From NCBI RefSeq assembly GCF_014201095.1, contig NZ_JACHDN010000001.1:2480001-2544000 (forward strand): a stretch of 64,000 nt of DNA. Direction: 5' to 3'. This document shows, piece after piece, positions 50,516-59,997 of the stretch (position 1 is the first letter of the stretch; the number at the start of each line of letters is the position of its first letter). The notes below the pieces were generated by a model. It did no database searches. It had not been told where the DNA came from and was given only the letters and a program-made list of their open reading frames with translations. The DNA is from Cellulomonas hominis (lineage in GTDB: Bacteria; Actinomycetota; Actinomycetes; Actinomycetales; Cellulomonadaceae). The translations under genes were made by a program, and so were the position numbers.

Positions 50516-51529
50516 ATGACTGGAACCGACGGCCGACGGGCGCACGACGGCTCGGGAGCCCCGGTGCCGCCGGCGCGCGGGCCGCGCTGGCCGTCCGTGC
50601 GCGGCGACGACGCCACCGGAACCGCCCGGACGCCGGACGCCGCGCCCGCCTGGCCGCAGCCGGCGCCGACCTCGGCGCCGGCCGCCGCGGAGCCCGCCGC
50701 GCCCCTGCGGCGCACCCGGCGGGACCTGCGCGCGGATGCCGACGCCACCGCGACCGGCGCGCACCCGGTGGTCCCGTCGCCGGCCACCGGTGACCCGCGG
50801 CCCGCGCCCGTCCCGCGCACCGCGGCGGACCCCGGCACGGCATCGGAGCCCGGCGCGGCATCGGACCCCGGCCCGGCGTCGGACGCACCGCAGCCGCCCG
50901 CAGCCACGCCCGGGCGCCGCCGCCGCTGGTGGATCGCCGGCGCCGTGGCGCTCGCGGTCCTGCTCGTCGCCGGCGGCACCACCGCGTGGCTGCTGCTCCG
51001 TGACGACGGGCCGACCACCCCCGAGGCCGGCCCGGTGGTGGAGCAGCCGCTCCCGACCAGCACCGTCGCCCCGGTGGCGCGTCCGGCCACGACGGCCTTC
51101 GCCACCGCCCTGCCGACGACCCTGCTCCAGTACGCCCTGGCCGCGTCCGCCGAGGAGCCGCAGTGGCTGGCGGGCGGGGCCCTCGAGGCGTACGCCGAGT
51201 CCTACACCGACGGCGCGTCCGGCACGGTCGCCGTGCAGGCGGGCCAGTGGGAGACCCCGGAGGAGGCCGCGGCGTTCCTCGCGACGCTCACCGCCGCGCT
51301 CCCGGCCGCGGGCGAGGCACCGGCGGACGGGGCGACGGCGGCCGCGGGCGCCCCGGCCGTGCTGCTCCAGGAGGACGTCCTCGTGGCCGGCCAGCCGACG
51401 GGCAGCGCGACCGTCGTCGACGCGGGCGACGGGACGGGCGTGGCCGTGTGGAGCAACGGGACCACGGTGTTCCGCCTCACCGGTCCGGCGGCGGACATCC
51501 GCAACCTGTACGCCGCGTACCCGCTCTGA
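50516..51529 (+). CDS. Single-pass membrane protein with long Pro/Ala-rich cytoplasmic segment
   Basis: 337 residues. Residues 1-135 are disordered and rich in Pro, Ala, Asp, Gly and Thr (repeats such as TASEPGAASDPGPASD). A basic RRRR cluster precedes a membrane helix (about 140-162, WWIAGAVALAVLLVAGGTTAWLLL). The extracytoplasmic part (about 165-337) has LLQYALAASAEEPQWLAGGALEAYAESYTDG and a series of short strands ending FRLTGPAADIRNLYAAYPL. No family is recognised. GGAG lies eight bases before ATG 50516, and TAGGCT (50468-50473) is a possible -10. It may be cotranscribed with the following reductase, 148 bases on, but a hairpin-rich gap separates them. Confidence 0.82.
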   Translation: MTGTDGRRAHDGSGAPVPPARGPRWPSVRGDDATGTARTPDAAPAWPQPAPTSAPAAAEPAAPLRRTRRDLRADADATATGAHPVVPSPATGDPRPAPVPRTAADPGTASEPGAASDPGPASDAPQPPAATPGRRRRWWIAGAVALAVLLVAGGTTAWLLLRDDGPTTPEAGPVVEQPLPTSTVAPVARPATTAFATALPTTLLQYALAASAEEPQWLAGGALEAYAESYTDGASGTVAVQAGQWETPEEAAAFLATLTAALPAAGEAPADGATAAAGAPAVLLQEDVLVAGQPTGSATVVDAGDGTGVAVWSNGTTVFRLTGPAADIRNLYAAYPL

Positions 51530-51677
51530 CCCGGGCGAGCGCGCCCGCGCCTGCGGCCGACGCCCCGAGGGTGGAGGACGGACCGCCGGGCGGACCCGCC
51601 GGCGCGCCGTCCGCGCAGCACGCACCACGCACCACGGCGCCGTCCCCCCGGCCGGCGCCGCCCGACCGAGGAGGACC

Positions 51678-52610
51678 ATGGCACGCATCGGCACCACCGA
51701 CCTGGACGTCCTGCCCCTGAACCTGGGGGGCAACGTGTTCGGCTGGACCGCGGACGAGCAGGCGTCGTTCGCCGTGCTCGACGCGTTCGCGGCGGAGGGC
51801 GGCAGCTTCGTCGACACGGCGGACGTCTACTCGCAGTGGGTCCCCGGGCACGAGGGCGGGGAGTCCGAGGAGGTGCTGGGCCGCTGGATGGCGTCCCGGC
51901 AGAACCGCCCGGACGTCGTCGTGGCGACGAAGGTGGGCAAGCACGCCGACCTGCTCGGCACGTCGCGGCCGGTCGTGCGCGCGGCGATCGACGCGTCGCT
52001 GAAGCGCCTCGGCACCGACTACGTCGACCTCTACTACGCGCACGCCGACGACCCGAGCACCCCGCTGGAGGAGACCGTCGCCGCGCTGGGCGAGGTCGTC
52101 GCCGAGGGCAAGGCCCGGTACGTCGGGGCCTCGAACTTCACGGCGGACCGGCTGGCGGAGGCGCTGCGGATCGCCGACGAGCTCGGGGTCGCCCGGTTCG
52201 TCGCCCTGCAGCCGCACTACAACCTCGTGCACCGCGCGGAGTACGAGGGCCCGCTGCAGGAGCTCGCCGTCCGCGAGGGCATCGGCGTGCTGCCCTACTC
52301 GTCGCTCGCGAGCGGGTTCCTCACGGGCAAGTACCGGGACGGCGGACCGGCGGTGGACAGCCCGCGTGCGGGCGGCGCGTCGCGCTACCTGGACGACCGC
52401 GGGCGGCGGGTGCTGGCGGTGCTGGACGAGGTCGCCGCGGCGCACGGCACGTCGGTGACCGCGGTGTCGCTCGCGTGGCTGCGCGTGCAGCCGGGCGTGG
52501 CCGCGCCGATCGCGAGCGCCCGCAGCGTCGAGCAGCTGCCGGACCTGCTCGCGGGCGCGCGCCTCGTGCTCGCGGACGACGAGCTGGACGCCCTGGCCGC
52601 CGCGTCCTGA
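51678..52610 (+). CDS. Aldo/keto reductase
   Basis: 310 residues of the AKR superfamily, a NADPH-dependent (beta/alpha)8 barrel. Catalytic tetrad positions are visible: Asp in GSFVDTADVYS (with Tyr five residues later), Lys in DVVVATKVGKH, and His in YVDLYYAHADD. Further features are KARYVGASNFTADRL, LQPHYNLVHR, VLPYSSLASGFLTGKYR and the cofactor segment VAAPIASARSVEQL near the end. It is of the YajO/IolS-like general type; the substrate is unknown. CGAGGAGG precedes ATG 51678. It converges with the two-component system genes. Confidence 0.92.
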   Translation: MARIGTTDLDVLPLNLGGNVFGWTADEQASFAVLDAFAAEGGSFVDTADVYSQWVPGHEGGESEEVLGRWMASRQNRPDVVVATKVGKHADLLGTSRPVVRAAIDASLKRLGTDYVDLYYAHADDPSTPLEETVAALGEVVAEGKARYVGASNFTADRLAEALRIADELGVARFVALQPHYNLVHRAEYEGPLQELAVREGIGVLPYSSLASGFLTGKYRDGGPAVDSPRAGGASRYLDDRGRRVLAVLDEVAAAHGTSVTAVSLAWLRVQPGVAAPIASARSVEQLPDLLAGARLVLADDELDALAAAS

Positions 52611-52653
52611 CGGCGGCGCGGGGCGGCGGCGGGGCCGCGCGCGACGCGGTGCC

Positions 52654-54234
52654 TCAGCCCACCGGCACCGCCGCCGCCTCGTCCGCCCCCGCGCGCGGCA
52701 GCCGCACCGTGAAGGTCGTGGCGCCGGGGGTCCCGTCGACCTCGATCGTCCCGCTGTGCGCGGCGACCACCGCGTGCACGATCGCCAGCCCGAGCCCGGT
52801 GGACCCGGCCGCGCGGTTGCGCGACGCGTCGCCGCGGGCGAACCGCTCGAACAGCCGCGACCGCAGCGGCTCCGCGATGCCGGGCCCGTCGTCGCGCACG
52901 CGCAGCAGCACGTCGTCGCCCTCGGGGGCGACGGCGACCACGACGGTGGTGCCGGCCGGGGTGTGCACCCGGGCGTTGGACAGCAGGTTGACCAGCACCT
53001 GCCGCAGCCGGTGCTCGTCGCCGGCCACCACGGCTCCGGCCCCGTCGTCACCGGCCTCCGTCAGCGCGTCGAGGTCCAGCCGCCAGACGTGGTCCCGCCC
53101 GGCGACGTGCGCGTCGGCGACGGCGTCGACGGCCAGCGCGGCGAGGTCCACCTCGCCGACGTCGAGGTCCCGCCCGGCGTCGAGCCGCGCGAGCAGCAGC
53201 ATGTCCTCGACCAGCGACGTCATGCGCCGCGCCTCCGACTCGACGCGGCCCATCGCCCGCACGACGTCGTCCGGCAGGTCGCCGGGCATGCGCTGGACGA
53301 GCTCGGCGTAGCCGCGGATCGACGCCAGCGGGGTGCGCAGCTCGTGGCTGGCGTCCGCGACGAACCGGCGCACCTGCGTCTCGGACTCGTGCCGGGCGGT
53401 CAGGGCGCCCTCGACGTGCCCGAGCATCCGGTTGAGGGCGGCGCCGACCTGGCCGACCTCGGTCGCGGGGTCGGTGTCCTCGTCCGGTACGCGCTCGCGG
53501 ATGTCGACCTCGCCGCGGGCGAGCGGCATCTCCGAGACGCGGGACGCCGTGGCGGCGACCCGGGCCAGCGGCCGCAGCTCCCGGCGCACCAGCAGGGTCG
53601 CCAGGGCGGCGGCGACCAGCAGGCCGAGCGCGGCCACGGCCACCTCGACCGCCACGTAGGCGTCGACCGTGGACGTCACGCCGGCGAGCGGGATCGCGGT
53701 GACGGAGGTGTCGCCGCCGTCGGAGACCACCGCCTGCACCCGGTAGCTGCCGAGCCCCGGCAGGTCCACCGTGCGGGGGGTGCCGTCGGCCGCGACGTCG
53801 AGCAGCACGGCGGTCTGGTCGTCGGTGAGCGGCTGGATGCGCGCGGAGTCGTCCAGGTAGCCGGCCTGCACGGCGGCCCCGTCGGCGCTCTCGAACAGGC
53901 TGACCGTCCCGACGTCCTGACCGGGCAGGCCGAACGCCGGCGGGACGCCGTCGCGCTGCTGCTCGCCGGGGTCCGTCGTCGCCGCGTCGCCCGCGTCCTC
54001 CGGCGGTGCCAGGCCCAGCTCCTGCGCCCGGTCCAGGCGCCCGGGGGCCGCGGCGGCGCGCGTGCTCGCGGAGTCGAGCCGGTCGTCGATCTGCCGCAGC
54101 AGCGAGGACCGCAGCGCGAGCGTGGACGCCAGGCCCATGACGGCGGCCACGGTCGCGACGAGCGCGACGACCACGGCCACCAGCCGGCGGCGCAGGGTCC
54201 AGCGGGGCCGGGCGCGCCGCGCGGTGCCGCTCAC
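52654..54234 (-). CDS. Sensor histidine kinase
   Basis: 526 residues. Two membrane helices (about 15-36 and 185-208) enclose a periplasmic-side sensor domain of about 150 residues. A HAMP domain follows (RRELRPLARVAATASRVSEMPLARGEVDI), then the H-box ASHELRTPLASIRGYAELV with His297 as the phosphorylation site, and a HATPase domain with NLLSNARVHTPAG (N box), RDDGPGI (G1) and STGLGLAIVHAVV (G2). The sensor has no recognisable ligand motif. GTG 54234 overlaps the response-regulator stop by four bases, so the two are translationally coupled. Confidence 0.94.
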   Translation of the reverse strand: MSGTARRARPRWTLRRRLVAVVVALVATVAAVMGLASTLALRSSLLRQIDDRLDSASTRAAAAPGRLDRAQELGLAPPEDAGDAATTDPGEQQRDGVPPAFGLPGQDVGTVSLFESADGAAVQAGYLDDSARIQPLTDDQTAVLLDVAADGTPRTVDLPGLGSYRVQAVVSDGGDTSVTAIPLAGVTSTVDAYVAVEVAVAALGLLVAAALATLLVRRELRPLARVAATASRVSEMPLARGEVDIRERVPDEDTDPATEVGQVGAALNRMLGHVEGALTARHESETQVRRFVADASHELRTPLASIRGYAELVQRMPGDLPDDVVRAMGRVESEARRMTSLVEDMLLLARLDAGRDLDVGEVDLAALAVDAVADAHVAGRDHVWRLDLDALTEAGDDGAGAVVAGDEHRLRQVLVNLLSNARVHTPAGTTVVVAVAPEGDDVLLRVRDDGPGIAEPLRSRLFERFARGDASRNRAAGSTGLGLAIVHAVVAAHSGTIEVDGTPGATTFTVRLPRAGADEAAAVPVG

Positions 54235-54965
54235 GCCGCGGGCTTCAGCACGTACCCGACGCCGCGCAGCGTGTGCAGCATCGGCTCGCGGCCCTTGTCG
54301 ATCTTGCGGCGCAGGTAGGACACGTAGAGCTCGACGATGTTCGCCTGCCCGCCGAAGTCGTACTGCCACACCCGGTCGAGGATCTGCGCCTTGGACAGCA
54401 CCCGCTTGGGGTTGCGCATGAAGTAGCGGAGCAGCTCGAACTCGGTCGCGGTCAGGCGGATGTCGTCGCCGCCGCGGGACACCTCGTGCGAGTCCTCGTC
54501 CATGCGGAGGTCGCCGACGACGAGCACCGCCTCCTCGCGCTCGGACACGGCGCCGGTGCGGCGGAGCAGGGCGCGCAGGCGCGCGACGACCTCCTCCAGG
54601 CTGAACGGCTTCGTGACGTAGTCGTCGCCGCCCGCGGTGAGGCCGGCGATGCGGTCCTCGACGGCGTCCTTGGCGGTGAGGAACAGCACCGGGACCGTGG
54701 GGTGCGTCGCGCGGATGCGGCGCAGGACGTCGAGGCCGGACAGGTCCGGCAGCATGACGTCGAGCAGGATGACGTCCGGGTCGAACGCCTTCGCCTGCTT
54801 GATCGCGGCGTGGCCGGTGAGCGCGTGCTCCACCGACCAGCCCTCGTAGCGCAGGGCGGTGGCGAGGAGCTCGGCGAGGGTCGCCTCGTCGTCCACGACG
54901 AGGGCGCGGACCGGCTGGCCGTCCGCTCGGGTGAGGGCGTCGCGCGGGAGCGTGGAGGTCGTCAT
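54231..54965 (-). CDS. OmpR-family response regulator
   Basis: 244 residues. The receiver domain has the acidic pair D25 D26, the phosphoacceptor D69 in VILLDVMLPD, the Thr in LFLTAKD and the Lys in YVTKPFS. The C-terminal winged helix-turn-helix (RLTATEFELLRYFMRNPKRVLSKAQIL then VELYVSYLRRKIDKG and LHTLRGVGYVLK) is OmpR/PhoB type. It resembles the TrcR/PrrA group of actinobacterial regulators, but the regulon is unknown. The ATG 54965 start lacks a strong ribosome-binding site; ATG 54977 is an alternative. Confidence 0.94.
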   Translation of the reverse strand: MTTSTLPRDALTRADGQPVRALVVDDEATLAELLATALRYEGWSVEHALTGHAAIKQAKAFDPDVILLDVMLPDLSGLDVLRRIRATHPTVPVLFLTAKDAVEDRIAGLTAGGDDYVTKPFSLEEVVARLRALLRRTGAVSEREEAVLVVGDLRMDEDSHEVSRGGDDIRLTATEFELLRYFMRNPKRVLSKAQILDRVWQYDFGGQANIVELYVSYLRRKIDKGREPMLHTLRGVGYVLKPAA

Positions 54966-55055
54966 GGCACCGAGCATGAGCGCGGGACCTGAGCCGGCCC
55001 TGACGTGCACCTGTGGAAACCCTGTGCGCCGCCCAGGGGGCGTTCGCGGGGCGGG

Positions 55056-55436
55056 TCAGTCCTCCTCGATCACCGACAGCACGTTGCCCGACGGGTCGGT
55101 GAACCAGGCGATCAGCGGGCCGCCGCCCCGGAACACCCCGTCCTCGTCGGTCTGCGTCGGCGTGCCCTCGTAGCGCTCGAACCGCACGCCCCGGCCGCGC
55201 AGCACCGCCACCGCGGCCGGCACGTCCGGCACCGGGAAGTTCAGCACCGTGTACGTCGCGGGGACGTGCGCCTCCCCCTTCGGGTACGCGAGGACGTCGC
55301 GGCCGCCGGACAGGTGCAGCCAGAGCAGGCCGTCCCGCTCCTCGGCGTCCAGCCCGAGCACGTCGGCGTAGAACGCGCGGGCGGCCGGGACGTCCGCCAC
55401 CGAGAACCCGCTGAAGCCCCTGCTGAGGTCGAGCAT
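55056..55436 (-). CDS. VOC-superfamily (glyoxalase/bleomycin-resistance fold) protein
   Basis: 126 residues with paired beta-alpha-beta-beta-beta modules. Segments: GFSGFSVADVPAARAFYADVLGLDAEER, LLWLHLSGGRDVLAYP, TVLNFPVPDVPAAVAVLRGRGV and PLIAWFTDPSGNVLSVIEED, the last carrying the usual metal-binding Glu. It may be a lyase, dioxygenase-like or resistance protein; sequence alone does not say. GGGGAGG lies five bases before ATG 55436. It is 90 bases upstream of the response regulator on the same strand, so cotranscription with the two-component system is possible. Confidence 0.88.
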   Translation of the reverse strand: MLDLSRGFSGFSVADVPAARAFYADVLGLDAEERDGLLWLHLSGGRDVLAYPKGEAHVPATYTVLNFPVPDVPAAVAVLRGRGVRFERYEGTPTQTDEDGVFRGGGPLIAWFTDPSGNVLSVIEED

Positions 55437-55594
55437 GACGGCCTCCCCGTCGTCCGGTCCGTGCCCCCAGGGTGCACCCGGGGCCGCGCGCGGTCCACAG
55501 GGTCGCACCGGGGCGTCCCCAGGCGGTCCTCAGCCCGGGCCGGTGCGCTGGTGCCGTCGCCCCGGCCCGCGGGGCACGGCGGAAGGAGCCCGAC

Positions 55595-55957
55595 ATGACC
55601 GTCCTGGACGCACCGGCCCGGCAGGAGACCGAGGGCACGTGGCTGACCGCGACCGTCCGCCCCGCGGGGTCGTTCGGCCGCGCCGAGTCCGGGCGGCTGC
55701 GGGCGCTGCTGGACGCGCTGTCGGCGTGCGCGTCGATCGTCGTGCTCGACCTGCGGTCCGCGCGGTTGCGCAGCCGGCGGGCGGCGGAGGTCGTGGACGA
55801 GGCGGCGACGCGGCTGGAGGCGCGCGGCGGCTGCCTGCTGTGCGTGCACGCGGACGCCGAGACCCGCGGGCACCTGGCGCAGGCCGGCCCGCACGCGGTG
55901 GTCCTGGACGACGGCGTCGACCCCGTGCTCGCCGCGGGGCCGGGGGTGCGGGGCTGA
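55595..55957 (+). CDS. STAS-like small protein
   Basis: 120 residues. The pattern of a strand (TWLTATVRPAG), a helix (RAESGRLRALLDALSACA), a strand SIVVLDLRSARLRS, a helix (RAAEVVDEAATRLEARGG), the strand CLLCVHAD and a final helix matches the STAS fold of anti-sigma-factor antagonists. The conserved phosphorylatable Ser of SpoIIAA-type proteins is not obvious, since the expected position reads LRS-ARLRSRRAAE. It may therefore act in protein-protein regulation without phosphorylation. GGAAGGAG precedes ATG 55595. No anti-sigma factor gene lies nearby. Confidence 0.65.
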   Translation: MTVLDAPARQETEGTWLTATVRPAGSFGRAESGRLRALLDALSACASIVVLDLRSARLRSRRAAEVVDEAATRLEARGGCLLCVHADAETRGHLAQAGPHAVVLDDGVDPVLAAGPGVRG

Positions 55958-56039
55958 CGCGGGCGGGGACCCGCGTCGGGGGTGGTGGAGGAATCGTGTC
56001 CGCCGCCGGTGCGCCGGGCGCCGCGTCGGCGGGCTCGCC

Positions 56040-56055
56040 TACCGTGGACCCCATG
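56040..56055 (+). promoter_or_regulatory. Leaderless-type promoter of the PAP2 gene
   Basis: TACCGT (56040-56045), GGACCCC, then ATG 56053. Seven bases separate the -10 box from the start codon. Confidence 0.5.
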
Positions 56056-57057
56056 TCCCGCCCGACCTCCGCCGAGCCGCACGCCCCGGGCGCGCCCCTC
56101 CCGGCGCGCGCGTCGTCCGGCGCGGTCGGCGCGCGGGTGCGGGGCAGCGCGGGCCGCGTGGCCGTCGCGCTGCTGGTGGCCGTGGTCGCCGCGGTGGCGA
56201 CGTGGGCCACGTGGCGGGTGTTCGTCGGCACGGAGCACGGCCAGGCGGTCGACCAGGCGGCGCTCGAGGGCGCGCACATCGGCCGCACCCGGCTCTGGGA
56301 GATCGCCGAGCCGGTGCTCGACGTGGTGTCGACCGGGTTCCTCGCGGCCGCGGTGCTGGCGTGCGCGGTGATCGCGGTCGTCCGGCGGCGCTGGGGTCTC
56401 GCGCTGGTCGCCGCGGTGGTGCTCGGCGGGGCGAACCTCAGCACCCGGGTGCTCAAGCTCCTCGTGCTGGACCGCCCGGAGCTCGGGCACGGCCCGGAGT
56501 TCAACACGCTGCCGAGCGGGCACACCACGGCGGCGGCCTCCGTCGCGGTGGCGGTGCTGCTGGTGGTGCCGCCCCGGGCCCGTCCGTGGGCCGCCGTGCT
56601 GGGCGCCGGGTACGCCGGCGCGACCGGCGTGAGCACGCTGATCGGGCAGTGGCACCGGCCGTCCGACGTGGTCGCCGGGCTGCTCGTCGTGCTGGCCTGG
56701 GGCGCGCTGGGCTGCGCGGTCCTCGCGCTCGGCGTGGACCCGGCGGGGGACCGGCAGCCGCCGACGGCCGCGCTGCGGACGGTGCCCCGCGGGGGCGGCC
56801 GCGGCGACCGGGCGGGGACCACCACGGCCCTGGTGCTGCTGGGCGCGGTGGCCGTCCTCGCCGGGGCGGGGGCGGTCGTCGCCCTGCGCAGCACCTGGCT
56901 GGCGGCGGACCCCATGGCCGGCCGGGCCGAGCTGCTCACGTCGTACGGCGGCGGGGCCCTGGGCGTCGTCGCCGTCGCCGCGGCGGTGTTCGCGGTCCTG
57001 CTGGTGCTGCGGCGGTCCGCCACCGCGCGCTCGGCCCGCGTGGGACCGACGTCGTAG
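56053..57057 (+). CDS. PAP2-family membrane phosphatase
   Basis: 334 residues with about seven membrane helices. The phosphatase motifs are KLLVLDRPELG (K-x6-RP, near 136), FNTLPSGHTTAAAS (PSGH, near 155) and STLIGQWHRPSDVVAG (a variant of SR-x5-H with the catalytic His, near 200). It removes phosphate from lipid substrates such as undecaprenyl pyrophosphate or phosphatidic acid at the outer membrane face. The last 110 residues add two helices separated by a Gly/Arg-rich loop (PRGGGRGDRAGT), which is not part of the basic PAP2 fold. ATG 56053 follows a leaderless-type promoter. Confidence 0.88.
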   Translation: MSRPTSAEPHAPGAPLPARASSGAVGARVRGSAGRVAVALLVAVVAAVATWATWRVFVGTEHGQAVDQAALEGAHIGRTRLWEIAEPVLDVVSTGFLAAAVLACAVIAVVRRRWGLALVAAVVLGGANLSTRVLKLLVLDRPELGHGPEFNTLPSGHTTAAASVAVAVLLVVPPRARPWAAVLGAGYAGATGVSTLIGQWHRPSDVVAGLLVVLAWGALGCAVLALGVDPAGDRQPPTAALRTVPRGGGRGDRAGTTTALVLLGAVAVLAGAGAVVALRSTWLAADPMAGRAELLTSYGGGALGVVAVAAAVFAVLLVLRRSATARSARVGPTS

Positions 57058-57171
57058 AGTTCCCCCGCACGGGCGGTGGCATGCTGTCGGCGCCGGAGCC
57101 GTGGGGGCACGCGTCGCCCCGGGCGTGGCAGGGAGCCGCGGGACCCGGGCAGTCACAGGAAGCAGGAGCGC

Positions 57172-59946
57172 ATGTCGGCAGGTCGCAAGCTGGTCATCGT
57201 GGAGTCGCCCGCCAAGGCGCGCACGATCGCCGGGTACCTCGGCGACGACTTCGAGGTCGAGGCGAGCGTCGGGCACATCCGTGACCTGCCGCAGCCGAGC
57301 GAGCTGCCCGCGGACATGAAGAAGGGCCCGTTCGGCAAGTTCGCGGTCGACGTGGACAACGGCTTCGAGCCCTACTACGTCGTCGACTCCGACAAGAAGA
57401 AGAAGGTCGCCGAGCTCAAGCGCCTGCTCAAGGAGTCCGACGAGCTCTACCTCGCCACCGACGAGGACCGCGAGGGCGAGGCCATCGCGTGGCACCTGCT
57501 GCAGGAGCTCAAGCCCAAAGTCCCGGTCAAGCGGATGGTGTTCCACGAGATCACCCGCGAGGCCATCACCCGCGCGCTGGAGAACACCCGCGAGCTCGAC
57601 GACCGCCTGGTCGACGCCCAGGAGACCCGCCGCATCCTCGACCGGCTGTACGGCTACGAGGTGAGCCCGGTGCTGTGGCGCAAGGTCCGCCAGGGCCTGT
57701 CCGCGGGCCGTGTGCAGTCCGTCGCGACCCGGCTCGTCGTCGAGCGGGAGCGCGAGCGGATGGCGTTCCGGGCCGCGGACTACTGGGACCTCACCGCGAC
57801 CTTCGCGGTCGCGGACGACGCCGAGCCGACGTTCGACGCCCGCCTGGTGGCCCTCGGCGAGCGCCGCGTGGCGTCCGGCCGCGACTTCGGCGACGACGGC
57901 GTGCTCAAGGGCAGCGGCGCGAGCCGGCCCGTGCACCTGGACGAGGCCGCCGCCCGCGCGTGGGTCTCCGCGCTGGACGGCGCCGCGTTCGGCGTCCGGT
58001 CGCTCGAGACGAAGCCGTACACCCGCCGTCCCGCCGCGCCGTTCACCACGTCGACCCTGCAGCAGGAGGCGAGCCGCAAGCTGCGGATGTCCTCCCGGCA
58101 GACGATGCGCACCGCGCAGACGCTGTACGAGAACGGCTACATCACCTACATGCGGACCGACTCGCCCGTGCTGAGCACGCAGGCGATCGACGCCGCGCGC
58201 CGCCAGGCCGCCGAGCTCTACGGCGCGGACCACGTGCCGGACAAGCCCCGCGTGTACGCCTCGAAGAGCAAGGGTGCGCAGGAGGCGCACGAGGCCATCC
58301 GCCCCGCCGGGGACAACTTCCGCACCCCTGCCCAGGTGGCGCGCGAGCTGTCCGGCGACCAGTTCCGGCTGTACGAGCTGATCTGGAAGCGCACGGTCGC
58401 CTCGCAGATGGCGGACGCCCGCGGGTCGACCGCCTCCGTCCGGATCGCCGCGACCGTCCCGGCGCCCGCGACGGCCACCGACGGCCCGGCCGCGGGCGCG
58501 GCCACCGACGCGGTGTTCGCGGCCAGCGGCACGGTCATCACGTTCCGGGGCTTCCTCGCCGCGTACGAGGAGGGGCGGGACGTCGAGCGGTACTCCGGCG
58601 ACGCCGAGGCCGGCGAGAAGGGCGGCGCACGCGAGACGCGGCTGCCGCAGATGGCCGAGGGCGACCCGGTCACCGCGTCGGACCTCACCGCCGACGGGCA
58701 CCGCACCTCCCCGCCGCCGCGGTTCACCGAGGCGAGCCTGGTGAAGGCGCTCGAGGAGCGCGGCATCGGCCGCCCGTCGACCTACGCCGCGACCATCTCC
58801 GTGATCCAGGACCGCGGGTACGTGACGTCGCGCGGGCAGGCGCTCGTGCCGAGCTGGCTGGCGTTCGCCGTGACCCGGCTGCTCGAGGAGAACTTCGACC
58901 GGCTCGTCGACTACGACTTCACCGCCTCGATGGAGGAGGACCTCGACGCGATCGCGGCGGGGCAGAAGGACCGCGTCGACTGGCTGACCCGGTTCTACTT
59001 CGGCTCCGACGCTGCGGACGGGCCCGACGGGGACGGCCTGCGCGAGCTCGTCGCCAACCTCGGCGAGATCGACGCCCGCGAGGTCAACTCGATCGACATC
59101 GGCGACGGCATCACCCTGCGCGTCGGCCGCTACGGCCCGTACATCGAGGAGTCGGGGGGCGAGCCCGGCCCGGACGGCAACCCGCGCCGCGCGTCGGTGC
59201 CGGACGACCTCGCGCCGGACGAGCTGACCGTCGAGAAGGCCCGCGAGCTGCTGGAGACCCAGCCCGAGGGCGACCTGGTGCTGGGCACCGACCCCGCGTC
59301 CGGGCACACGGTGGTCGCGAAGAACGGCCGGTACGGCCCGTACGTGACCGAGCTGCTGCCCGAGCCGGACCTCGACCCGAACCTGTCGGCCGCGGCGCGC
59401 AAGAAGGCCCTCGCGGCGCTGCCCAAGCCCCGCACCGGCTCGCTGCTGAAGTCGCAGTCCCTGCAGACGATCACGCTCGACGAGGCGCTCCAGCTGCTCA
59501 GCCTGCCGCGCGTCGTGGGCACCGACCCGGAGTCGGGCGCGGAGATCACCGCCCAGAACGGCCGCTACGGCCCGTACCTCAAGAAGGGCACGGACTCCCG
59601 CACGCTGCCGTCGGAGGAGGCGATCTTCACGACGACGCTCGAGGAGGCGCTGGCCATCTACGCCCAGCCGAAGCGCGGTCGCGGCGCGACGGCCACCCCG
59701 CCGCTGCGCGAGCTCGGCGAGGACCCGACGTCCGGCAAGCCGATCGTGGTCAAGGACGGCCGGTTCGGCGCGTACGTGACCGACGGCGAGACGAACCGCA
59801 CGCTGCCGCGGGACGTGACGCCGGAGTCGATCAGCCGGGAGCAGGCGGTCGAGCTGCTCGCCGAGAAGCGGGCGCAGGGGCCGAAGAAGAAGCCCGCCGC
59901 GCGCAAGCCGGCGGCGCCGCGGAAGAAGGCGGCGACGAAGAAGTAG
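57172..59946 (+). CDS. topA: DNA topoisomerase I
   Basis: 924 residues. The Toprim domain (KLVIVESPAKARTIAGYL with the catalytic Glu; ATDEDREGEAIAWHL with the metal-binding DxD-like residues) is followed by the type IA core: RRILDRLYGYEVSPVLWRKV, GRVQSVATRLVVERE, and the active Tyr326 in YITYMRTDSPV. PSTYAATISVIQDRGYV closes the core. The C-terminal region has repeated TopA C-terminal domains (GRYGPYIEESGG, NGRYGPYVTELL, NGRYGPYLKKGT, DGRFGAYVTDGE) instead of zinc fingers, and a Lys/Ala/Pro-rich tail (KKKPAARKPAAPRKKAATKK), as in actinobacterial TopA. CAGGAG precedes ATG 57172. Confidence 0.97.
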   Translation: MSAGRKLVIVESPAKARTIAGYLGDDFEVEASVGHIRDLPQPSELPADMKKGPFGKFAVDVDNGFEPYYVVDSDKKKKVAELKRLLKESDELYLATDEDREGEAIAWHLLQELKPKVPVKRMVFHEITREAITRALENTRELDDRLVDAQETRRILDRLYGYEVSPVLWRKVRQGLSAGRVQSVATRLVVERERERMAFRAADYWDLTATFAVADDAEPTFDARLVALGERRVASGRDFGDDGVLKGSGASRPVHLDEAAARAWVSALDGAAFGVRSLETKPYTRRPAAPFTTSTLQQEASRKLRMSSRQTMRTAQTLYENGYITYMRTDSPVLSTQAIDAARRQAAELYGADHVPDKPRVYASKSKGAQEAHEAIRPAGDNFRTPAQVARELSGDQFRLYELIWKRTVASQMADARGSTASVRIAATVPAPATATDGPAAGAATDAVFAASGTVITFRGFLAAYEEGRDVERYSGDAEAGEKGGARETRLPQMAEGDPVTASDLTADGHRTSPPPRFTEASLVKALEERGIGRPSTYAATISVIQDRGYVTSRGQALVPSWLAFAVTRLLEENFDRLVDYDFTASMEEDLDAIAAGQKDRVDWLTRFYFGSDAADGPDGDGLRELVANLGEIDAREVNSIDIGDGITLRVGRYGPYIEESGGEPGPDGNPRRASVPDDLAPDELTVEKARELLETQPEGDLVLGTDPASGHTVVAKNGRYGPYVTELLPEPDLDPNLSAAARKKALAALPKPRTGSLLKSQSLQTITLDEALQLLSLPRVVGTDPESGAEITAQNGRYGPYLKKGTDSRTLPSEEAIFTTTLEEALAIYAQPKRGRGATATPPLRELGEDPTSGKPIVVKDGRFGAYVTDGETNRTLPRDVTPESISREQAVELLAEKRAQGPKKKPAARKPAAPRKKAATKK

Positions 59947-59953
59947 GCGGGGG

Positions 59954-59988
59954 CCTTGCTTCCACTTTCCGGGAAGGTGGAAGCAAGG
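59954..59988. terminator. Bidirectional terminator after topA
   Basis: A 16-bp stem (59954-59969 with 59973-59988, one G-T pair) with a CGG loop, built on CCTTGCTTCCAC and its complement. It is markedly A/T-richer than its surroundings and lies between the topA stop and the end of the oppositely oriented CGH-family gene, so it can end both transcripts. Confidence 0.75.
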
Positions 59989-59997
59989 GACCGCCGC

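Noticed and set aside
52654..59307. A continuous open frame of more than 2,200 codons on the minus strand
   Set aside because: It runs antisense to topA and PAP2 and joins the histidine kinase frame. Stop codons are rare in some frames of such GC-rich DNA, and the antisense part is low-complexity Arg/Gly/Val sequence with no motif. Only the kinase part (52654-54234) is real.
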